From Cristatella mucedo (taxonomy: Eukaryota > Bryozoa > Phylactolaemata > Cristatellidae), in NCBI GenBank assembly GCA_009760855.2, contig WPIO01000001.1, forward strand, positions 13,645,001 to 13,709,000: a stretch of DNA of 64,000 nucleotides, given 5' to 3'. Shown piece after piece: positions 56,309 to 64,000 of the stretch (position 1 is the first letter of the stretch; each line of letters opens with the position of its first letter). The notes beneath the pieces were generated by a model. That model was given only the letters and a program-made list of their open reading frames with translations, had not been told where the DNA came from and made no database searches. The translations under genes were made by a program, and so were the position numbers.

Positions 56309-59300
56309 AATAGGCCCGTCAGCGTACCATGTCAGCATCGTCAGCCGGCTTAGCTGTGCCGTACGACCAGGGCGTGAGCCAGAGCTGAAAATACGTGTGT
56401 AGCGCTATGTATAGCTTCATGTTTGACTTCACTCTGTTTATTGCATCACGCATGTTCCGTGTCTCTTTCTCCGAGAACGGCGCTGCTCCGATCATGTTGT
56501 CGGTGCAGGGGCTGGTGCTCACGCCTCCGCTGACTGAAACAGAGACCCGAGAAAGCTTAAAAAGCCAGCCTAGAATGCACAAATTTGTTGCCGATGATAA
56601 GCTAAACATTTCAACTGTCACCTGGATGTGACCGGGCATATTTCAATTAATGGGGTATGGTGAGCTAAATGTGTCTGTCGAGCTACCAGCAGGTATATTG
56701 GTAGCTGGACATACAAGATGCAACGAATCAAGTACTCTGCCTAAAAGTACAGATCAGTGAGTAGCTGTCTACTCGATTCCCAGCAGAACCTCAAGTTTTT
56801 AGGTTGGACCGAACTTGGGAGTACTGTCTGTTAAACTGCAACTAGGCATCCGGACAAACGGTAGGGATATACTTGGCGATGCCCACGCCCTATTCGAATG
56901 GCAGCTGGAAGCCCTAAAAAGCAAATTGAAAGAAAGAAAACTGCAGTCAACAGGCTGCAACGACTGTAATGAGTGAGTTTCTCTATGAATCGTTTCTCGT
57001 TCTATCGCCGCTGCATCTGCTTGTAGCAGCTGATCACAGCTCGTCGTGCCGTCTACTTAATGAAGGTGATTAGGGGCATGACAGACCAGCCAGAAGCAGA
57101 TAAATCGATGTGTTTTATATGGGCCACGCATGCTACTTCGTGCTAGGGTTGCTGCTACCACTACCTTTTCTCTTGTAGCCCAGGCCTAACTTGTTTGCCG
57201 AATGACCTTGCCACACTCTATTACCTAGAGAAGTTATTAAGCAGAGAAACTGCTACAATTAGGCAGAGCTCTTTATTCTGAATTTGGCCGAAACGCTTGT
57301 TTCACTTGCTCAGCTACTGTTGGGCACTGCATCGATCACTGCCAGTCAGCCAGCCAGCAATTAGCAACAGCTTTCCGGCACGAGTACCGGCACTACTGTG
57401 CTGCTTTTCAACCAGCCGACCGACGTCTCAGAATGAACCTGCTCAATCCGGAATAATAAACATAGTAGGACATGCACACGCAAGTGTCGATCATTACCTC
57501 CCCACTGAAAGTCGAAGTTTCTGTTTGCATCAGTACCAGGGCACTGTGCCCATATGTTAGGCGACCTCGTCTTTCTCCACAGTCGATCCTGCAAGCAAGC
57601 TCATCGAATTGAGCTCGGCAAAGCTAATCGCCTCTCGACCGGTCGCAAAAGCTAAACAGCGAGCCACTGGTCGGCAGGCGAGTTGAATGAAGCACTGAGC
57701 TGTAGCAGTCCCGCACGGTTTGCCTGCAGGCTGTGCACCTAACACAGTGGTGGAGCATGCAAGCCACGTTGCTGCTGCTTGATGGCATGTTGAGGGAAGT
57801 GCGTACATTAAGTGCATTTTTAAAACACACAAACGTGAGCACACTTTCACAGGTTATACCGTTTGTCACAAAACCATACGATCACGCTTCCTTTATATTA
57901 TAAGCAAAGTACCTGGTGAGATTTTCTGAGAGCACTATACAAATTTATTATCATTCTTATCATTATTATTACAAGCCAGGTTATGGTAAACATCTGGCAT
58001 TGTGTATGCAGTGGCTGCAAAAAAGGTAAAATTACCAAAGTTTGTTTGGTGTGACCAAGTTGCTACTTTAGTAAATGCAAAGGTCTCCAAAAACTTCAAC
58101 TTTGCTGTGGAAGGCAGGCAAGAGGGCCTGCTGAGCTAGTTGGTGAGCCCACCCCACTGACCGCCAAACTTTCAATTCCTAGTTAATGGAAAAATCTGTA
58201 GAGAAGAAAAATGAAACGGTTTTTAAATTATATTTAAAACTATTCGTGTAGAATGAGCATAAATGAAATTTAAAATGAAACTTACTCATCAGCAACGGGT
58301 ATCGAACCAGCATTGAGTATACATGTATGTAGGTCTGAATCTCTCTCTGTAACTTCACAAAGCCCCAAAAACTAAGTGGGTGTTAGGTAGGAGCTGCATG
58401 TAAAGAAGATACAGACGTGCTGACTACCTTTAAATTTACATCAACTAAGTAGTTAGCTCCAAATAATCATACGCTTCCTTTTTATACATGTCCATCTCTT
58501 GCTGAAGGCAGGTGAACCACAAATTTTGGGTGGTCCGCTCACTGTGACAGCTTTCCAGTATGCCAACGCAGCTGCTCCAAACACAAGCTGAAGAGCGCCA
58601 GACGTACCAGTCGCCAATTCGAGTGAAAGCAAAAAGGTTTAGCTGATTTAACAGCCTCATTTCAATTGCGACAAAAGAACCTGAACGGCTATCGCCAGTA
58701 ATTGCCGAGAGCAGTAAAGGATCGGCAACTGCATAACTCTAAGCCTCAACCTGGGTCGTGAAGAGCAAGCGCCTACCACCTGGTCGAAGACCCAGGGTCA
58801 AAGGGGGTCATAGTGCAAATACTGAGCTGCTGAGATGCCACCCAATATGGTTGGAAACCACAGGTTATACATGGAAATTAGCCTGCACCTGAGAAAAATC
58901 AGTAGAACTCCAACGTGGCTTTGGTAGGCTGACCTAGCTGGTTAGCCTGCCTCACTGACTGTCAAACTTAAGAGCTCTCATTAATGAAAGGAGCAAAATA
59001 TATATAGGAGAAAAAATGAAAAAGTATTTATAAAACCTTTGTATGTTCAATTTCTAGCCAGCTAATGTTAAATTCAATTCAGCTCCTTTATATACTCATC
59101 GTTTCAGTACAGTCGTAGTACTACTATATATACGTCACGAATGACTCAATGAAAATGTGATGTCAGTGACTCTGACTGACGGACTAACTAACTAACAAAC
59201 AAACCTAGCATGTTATTGGGGAAGACTAGCTTGCACCCGTGAAAACCATGGACTCTTCAACTTGGCTTTGGTAGGCTGGCCTGAGTGTCTGGTGACCTAA

Positions 59301-62300
59301 CTGGTGAGCTTGCCCACTGAATAGTTAATAATATTCTCATAAATCAAACATTAATACAGTTTTTATGAAATATATTTGTCAGCACAGGGTAGAAAATTAG
59401 CACTGAGCTGAGTTTATGGAACGTCGTGCTGACCACCTTTAAATTTATATCCGCCCTTCAAGAATTATGGGGAGATACTATTTATGCATATCTACAAAAT
59501 GTAGATGCAGCACGATCAGTCATGCTCAGTCTGGTGGCCTTCTAGCATGCCATCACAGCTGGCCCCAGCAAAAGAGCCAGTCGTCACTTCATGCGACAGC
59601 AAAGGGAAAACGCAGGCTTCTAGAATGCCATGGCCATCCTATGGAAAACCTATTTAAGTTCAAAGTCTTGTGAAGCTCATTTTTCTACTTAATTTTAACT
59701 ATAAGAGAGCGTGTTGCGGCTACAGACACAAATTAGCAATTTATTTCCCCCTCCCTTTTGACATTCACCATGGCTGTACAGCAATGTACCTACTTTAAAT
59801 ACATTGCGAAGGACTCGATGTCATGTTGACGTCGGAGACTAAACCAATGAGCCTAGCTTATAATAGGGGTAGATGCGTCTAGGATTTCAAAGCTGCCCAA
59901 AGAAAGTACTCTGTGCACAAGTTCATTTAATTTCAATAGCTAAAAGCCCTGTTGAGAAAGAGGTAGGGGTTGGATAGGTTTCATTAAGCCAAAATTCGGT
60001 GAGTCGGATATCAACAGATGTTAGATTGTTGGAAACAAGCTGGCTGTGCTTGCAAAAAAGTATATGGATAACAGAAGAAAAGTGAGAAGAAAATGGTATC
60101 AATGGTTTTATCTATAAAGCCTTGCGGCGATAGCAGCAGAGGCTTGGCCTAACCACTGAGAAGAGAGGCAGAAGTAATGCAGAGCCCATCCCTCATGTGT
60201 AAAGCCATTCAGAAAATGTTCACACACTGGAACCAGTGTATCATTTCACCAGCCTGCGAAATAATTAAGCCGTGGATTATTGTTTTTATTAGGAGTTGTG
60301 GGGGTGAGCAGAGTTGGCTCGTTCGGTCAAAGGATTAATTTTCAAGCCATTTGCATGAACGTCACAGGATTCACGGGACCCAGTTGCACTGCTTCTGAGC
60401 TGCTGGCAGAATCTGTGGGGTAAAATAGACACCAGCAGTGGTGCCTGCAGCTGATTTTTGCATTTGATGCGGTGATTTGTAAAAGTCACCTCTTCTCGAG
60501 CTTGCTACTGGCTAGTCCTCTGCCGTGCCCCACACCCAGCTCTCCACCTTGGCCACGAGTCAGTTCTGTGTGATGCCGGACCGGGAGCTGCCGTTGGCTC
60601 CTCGAACGACCTCGAACTGGCATGGCAGCACTCTAGTAACAGCAGCAGCTGCTGTGGCTGATTCAGTGCATAGCAGTCACAGCAGTGATGCTGCTTCGGC
60701 AGACTCTCTGCACTGTCTCCACAGTGCTTTCGAATTACAGAAGGTGTTTCCATGTTTAGTCAGAGGCTGGTTCGGCAGCAGGTAGGTCTGCAAGATTGCT
60801 GCTCCTGTTGCTGCTCTTCGGCAGAGGTGCTGCTTGGGTGAAGTACCAGCCTCACTGCTAAGTGCCACCAGTTTTTGTGTTGCAATGGATTGCACAGGAA
60901 ACGGAACTAGGGTGCCGAGTTTTTTGTGAGGTCTCAATATTTAAGCTGGGTAAGTATAACTAAAGCTAACCTCAATGACAATTCGCAAAAGAAAAAAAAG
61001 ATTAGGCATGCGGTTATTGCCACCGGAAACAAGAGGCAACCGGCAGTCGTCCAGTCGTCAGCTGCAGACCGTGGCCACAAGCAGAGTTTCGGTCTGATGG
61101 ACTACAGTGCTCCTCACATCGGCCGAGGCAGCAGCCAAATCGACTCTAGTATGGACTAGCCTGGACGACCGCTGCCAATTGAGTCAAGTCGCTATAAGCC
61201 TGCACAGCAAGCAGATTATCGACTTCAAGGTTGTGTCACTCACTTTTAGGTTCCTTCTCTTCCCTCACTCCGACCTCCCTATCTGACATACTTCCTAATC
61301 ATGCTGTTTGCTGTATCCTCCTATTCTGACTCAAGTTGCTTGGGTGTGCCTCTTATAACTAACCTCAAATCCTTCGGAGACCGTGCCTTCAGTTTGCATT
61401 TTCCCAAAGCCTGTAACTCACTACCAACTGTTGTCACATTCTGTGACTTGACCTCATTTAAAAAGAAGCTATAAGTCCGTCTGCTCCTCAAAACATCAGC
61501 TTCGACCGTGTGAATTGCCATTTGTGTGCTTATGCATGCTAAAATTGCACATATTATCACTAACCACTTGACCTGCTTTCTTTCCAGCATAAAGTGCATA
61601 GAAAGAGATTCTGTTCTCGTAGAGTGCTATAGAAGTGCATTATTGTTATCATTATTCTTAATATCTCTAATCAAAGCCAATTTCACACTCTGGCAAAACT
61701 TTATGGGTAAGAGATAAGGTGCTTGCTCGTCACGACTCAGGTTGTAGGTCTTAGCCCTGCAGTGGGCGATTCTTTAATGCCCACTGCAAGAGGTAGTGAT
61801 AGCCGGTAAGGCTCTTCTGCTGATATATAAATAATGCTATTAAATCAGCTTACATTTACTAATTTATTCTTCATTTTTCCAGAATGTATACTGTAACATG
61901 GCAGGATTAAAAATAAAAAACTTCTTCAAAATAGCTTGTAATCAATCAAAGAATTGCCTTAAAATCAAATTTTCCTGTACCTTACAACAAAGTTAAGAGA
62001 ACAGCTACCTCTGCCTAAATGCAGTTGAGTAGAAAGCAAACTAAAAGTGCCTGCATCTATGATATGTACCGTCCAAAGAGATCATACCTCTAACCCAAAC
62101 TTGGGAGGCCCTTAATGCACTGTGAAGTTAATAGTTTTTCAAAGCCCTCACCACATGCCCACGTTATCCGTTATTCCACCTAAAATCTTGATTATGTTTT
62201 GTTCTCTTTTCTTATGCAACAAAATCTATTCTCTTGCTGCTGACTGAGGCACCTGCTTTCCAGTCGTCATGAGCTGCTACTTCCATGCTACTCACTTCCT

Positions 62301-64000
62301 CAATTGCCTTAGTGGCTCAGCTACTGGGTCTCACTTTCTCTTTGTCGCATGAGATGACGGCTGTTGGCTACCGCTTTTGTATCAAAAGCCACTCAGCCTT
62401 TGAGGGCGAAACAGAAAACTCTCTGCATTACACTGGCTTGGTCTTTGTGACTTTGTGGAGTTTCAGACGAAGATATGCTACATGATAGACCGACGTAGCA
62501 TTCAGAAGTAAATTTGAGTTCATTAAAGGACTAATACAAGTTCTTTGAAGTCCTCTTTCTTTTTACTCAACATAGTGCATACACTAGATTGAATGCGTAT
62601 TGATATTGGAATTACATTATGCATCTACCGAGCTGCAGTTGAGAAGCATTTCAATGCAGCAGTGCATGCTAATCCATCTTTACATTGAAATTATATTTCA
62701 CCATAAGGTCGAACTGAATGAGTGATTCCTACTGTAGGTTTCGAAGGTCACGGGTTTAACTTACAAGGATGGCATCACAGATTCTTACTTTCTTGGGGTC
62801 CTTAAGGTCATGGGTGCATTCCTTATAAGGCAGCATTGTGGTCGTGTGGCAAGACATGTAAGCCACCAGCCCACGAGTTTGGTAACAGACCGGGTATTGT
62901 AGGAGATTTATTAGTATATGTGTCTGATCTTTGCACAATAGCTAACCAGACAGGCCGAGGTAGAGAAGGATATCTATCAGCCGACTGCCCTTTCTAAGGT
63001 CGATCTCCTTGGAGGTGCCAAGAGCTGCTTTGAAAAACTTTTTGCAATAATGGCAATTAATAAAACACTTCAGGCGCCGTATTGACGGGTCCTACTGTGC
63101 TTGAAACCGACAGCAACTGACTGCGATCCAATCAATCACATCCATCAGTAATTTCAATCGTCAAGACTCATTGGTTTCTCATGGGTCTTCTAGAGCATAA
63201 ATGGTGCAAAGGCCTTCAGTATAACTTGTATCTGCAGTGATGTCGTGACTGTTGAAACTCCTCCATAGCAAGTAAGCATGCATATTTGTATATCGAGAGG
63301 GTATTAGCTGGAAGCATAACACAAGACTAAAACAATAAGCTGGAGAGGATATTGTTAACAGAGGAGCAGCTCGGAAAGGTGTATGGGCAATCTGAATAAG
63401 TTGCCATATTCAAGTGCAAGCAAGCAAGCAAGCAACATCTATGTTGCAATGTGTACAAGGCATTCAAACATTTTGCCGGACATGGCAGATAATTTTGGAT
63501 ATTGCCATTGCTGCCTACCGACACGTGAGAATATTCGTAGCCATCCGGATTAACCACAGGCAAAAAGTACCAAGTGTACGTGTCCAACAGATCTCGAACG
63601 TTTGTATCGCTGTGGTAAGTCGTCAGCAGCTGGAAGATAAATATGAGTATTAATCTGCCACATCGAATCGCGTTCGCCAGCAACTGCAGTCAGCAACAAT
63701 AAAAATCTGCAACTGAAGTGATTGATCAGGCAAGACAATAAACATACCTTGTTTATTATGTGAATGATGGTTCCCACGGTGAGCCATTCTCTAGCATGGA
63801 TAGCAGCATCCACCCAGATGACAGGTTTCGTGCTGCCTGAGGCCTTCCCGACCTGTTGGTTAATTTACTCAGTAGCAATCATCCTCCAGACGTAAGGCTA
63901 CTGCTAGCCCGTTCCCCGGCACACACATTTACCCACCTTGATCATCTTCATCTCCCTACCCTCGTACGATGTCCCGATCGCTTCAATGCTTGCAAGATCC
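53929..64000 (-). CDS. Zinc carboxypeptidase, M14A carboxypeptidase A/B type (seven exons, 5' partial)
   Basis: M14A enzymes remove C-terminal amino acids from peptides, usually as secreted digestive or mast-cell-type proteases made as zymogens. Exons 63937-64000, 63748-63852, 63519-63629, 57498-57588, 56328-56533, 56012-56096 and 53929-54128 have GT and AG borders and matching phases, giving 286 residues to the stop. In bovine carboxypeptidase A numbering all key residues are present: zinc ligands His69 and Glu72 (IHAREW) and His196 (ALHTYFQL), Arg71, Arg127 (DRLWRKTRS), Asn144-Arg145 (DANRNFDF), Tyr248 (rebuilt across an intron), Glu270 (YTLELRPTS), and the Cys138/Cys161 pair. The specificity position 255 is Ser (SGTASDW), neither the usual hydrophobic residue of A-type nor the Asp of B-type. 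The catalytic domain lacks only its N-terminal tip; propeptide and signal peptide lie beyond 64000. The long intron 57589-63518 is repeat-rich. Confidence 0.95.
54129..56011. other. Carboxypeptidase intron with LINE and CAG-rich stretches
   Basis: Holds the LINE fragment at 54775-55265 and GCAGCA-rich low complexity near 54725-54760 and 55660-55745. No additional exon is needed by phase. Confidence 0.6.
54775..55265 (+). mobile_element. LINE 3' fragment with (ATT)n tail
   Basis: Colinear with 22925-23527 (CATTCTTTGGCTCCAACCTA, LKKKLK-type C-terminus, AAAATGCCTAGAAAGAGAGT tail) and ending in (ATT)n. Inserted antisense to the gene. Confidence 0.85.
56012..56096 (-). CDS. Carboxypeptidase exon: helix before Tyr248
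   Basis: The acceptor CTACTTTCAG precedes GTG and the donor is CTTT|GTAAGT. The 28 codons read VRAATIGEAALASKYGTRFK then IGTSPQLL, and the left-over T joins AT of the next exon to make Tyr248. Confidence 0.93.
56225..56304. repeat. (AG)n microsatellite inside a short carboxypeptidase intron
   Basis: About 80 bases of AG, i.e. (CT)n in the transcript. It makes up about one third of the 231-base intron 56097-56327. Confidence 0.95.
56328..56533 (-). CDS. Carboxypeptidase exon: zinc ligand His196
   Basis: The acceptor TCTGTTTCAG precedes TC (G|TC = Val) and the donor is GACATG|GTACGC. It encodes SGGVSTSPCTDNMIG, then FSEKETRNMRDAI, then MKLYIALHTYFQLWLTPWSY. It carries Cys161 and His196. Confidence 0.95.
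57498..57588 (-). CDS. Carboxypeptidase exon: Arg127 and Asn144-Arg145
   Basis: The acceptor GCTTGCTTGCAG precedes GAT and the donor is GGGGAG|GTAATG. The 30 codons read DRLWRKTRSPNIWAQCPGTD, then ANRNFDFQWG. It carries the substrate-binding arginines and Cys138. Confidence 0.95.
57865..57975 (+). mobile_element. LINE 3' tail fragment
   Basis: CGATCACGCTTCCTTTATAT, diverged tail hairpin, then ATT-like end. Confidence 0.65.
58070..59610. repeat. Three copies of an unclassified ~0.3-0.5 kb repeat
   Basis: Blocks near 58070-58300, 58900-59110 and 59255-59450 share CTTTGGTAGGCTGACCTAGC, then a GTGAGCCTGCCCACTGA-like stretch, then an A-rich part. The block CGTGCTGACCACCTTTAAAT recurs at about 58418 and 59428, and a CAGTATGCCA/CAGCTG stretch at about 58555 and 59545. 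All are in the same orientation. Copies 1 and 2 are separated by a SINE at 58637-58800. Confidence 0.55.
58637..58800 (-). repeat. SINE family B copy
   Basis: Plus orientation CTGATTTAACAGCCTCATTT, core AGTAAAGGATCGGCAACTGC, degraded head with AACCTGGGTCGTGAAGAGC. Confidence 0.75.
59611..61224. other. Carboxypeptidase intron, nothing recognised
   Basis: Open frames at 60505-60785 on both strands overlap a GCAGCA-rich low-complexity stretch and have no domain I recognise. Confidence 0.35.
61225..61665 (+). mobile_element. LINE 3' fragment
   Basis: AAGGTTGTGTCACTCACTTT start, TCATTTAAAAAGAAGCTATA C-terminus, CATAGAAAGAGATTCTGTTC tail, ATT-like end. Confidence 0.8.
61705..61860 (+). repeat. 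SINE family B copy
   Basis: Head AAGGTGCTTGCTCGTCACG, core CTGCAGTGGGCGATTCTTTA, 3' end TAATGCTATTAAATCAGCTT. It lies 40 bases past the LINE tail. Confidence 0.75.
62264..62470 (+). mobile_element. LINE fragment, second subfamily
   Basis: GAGCTGCTACTTCCATGCTA, then TTTCTCTTTGTCGCATGAGA, matching 47440-47720. Confidence 0.6.
62471..63518. other. Carboxypeptidase intron, nothing recognised
   Basis: AT-rich; a small (AAGC)n run at 63417-63434. No exon needed by phase. Confidence 0.4.
63519..63629 (-). CDS. Carboxypeptidase exon: central sheet, NPDGYEYSH
   Basis: The acceptor TATCTTCCAG precedes CTG and the donor is GTGTCG|GTAGGC; both phase 0. The 37 codons end TWYFLPVVNPDGYEYSHVS, which joins DRLWRK. 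An alternative donor two codons earlier (CAC|GTGTCG) would also be in frame but shortens the conserved YEYSHxxDRLWRK spacing. Confidence 0.95.
63748..63852 (-). CDS. Carboxypeptidase exon: zinc ligands His69 and Glu72
   Basis: The acceptor ACCAACAG precedes GTC and the donor is AACAAG|GTATGT; both phase 0. The 35 codons include KPVIWVDAAIHAREWLTVGT. HAREW supplies His69, Arg71 and Glu72. Confidence 0.96.
63937..64000 (-). CDS. Carboxypeptidase exon: start of catalytic domain, cut by window edge
   Basis: The donor ATCAAG|GTGGGT is phase 0. It encodes DLASIEAIGTSYEGREMKM then IK, matching IG-x-SYEGR of M14A. The exon continues beyond 64000. Confidence 0.93.

Overview
The window reads as animal (metazoan) nuclear DNA. 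It has GT–AG introns, long repeat-filled introns, tRNA-derived SINEs, CR1/L2-like LINEs, long (CA)n, (CT)n and (AG)n runs, and two recognisable animal genes, both on the minus strand. It has no operons and no bacterial or viral gene layout. The phylum cannot be fixed from the sequence; an invertebrate bilaterian is my best guess.

Gene 1 (minus strand, below base 1 up to at least 30410) is a rabphilin-3A homologue, a Rab effector of secretory and synaptic vesicles. I joined ten coding exons by splice sites and reading phase: the Rab-binding helix, a two-zinc finger carrying a polyglutamine insert, the conserved SGAWFF motif, an acidic exon, a long Ala/Gly/Ser-rich linker, and a C2A domain. C2B should lie beyond the left edge. 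The N-terminal exon was not found. A CpG-rich stretch at 33.65-37.6 kb is the likely promoter region.

Gene 2 (minus strand, 53929 to beyond 64000) is a zinc carboxypeptidase of family M14A (carboxypeptidase A/B type). Seven exons give 286 residues with every catalytic and zinc-binding residue present. The stop codon is seen; the signal peptide and propeptide lie beyond the right edge.

The rest is mostly mobile and repeated DNA. At 3.35-5.84 kb sits a foldback DNA element with a 9-bp target duplication and a satellite-like core. Many truncated LINE copies share a 3' stem-loop followed by an ATT-type tail, and one tRNA-SINE family carries the same tail. A second tRNA-SINE family is also common. 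One LINE is inserted into another at 45-46.9 kb, two old LINE copies lie head to tail at 42.3-44.8 kb, and fossils of a Ty3/Gypsy element and possibly a Penelope-like element lie at 51-52.3 kb. I found no CRISPR array, rRNA gene or intact tRNA gene.

The most unusual point is the rabphilin C2A domain. The 57-base exon that should carry calcium-binding loop 1 lacks the loop and both of its aspartates, keeps the reading frame if skipped, and lies between (CA)n tracts in the transcript sense.
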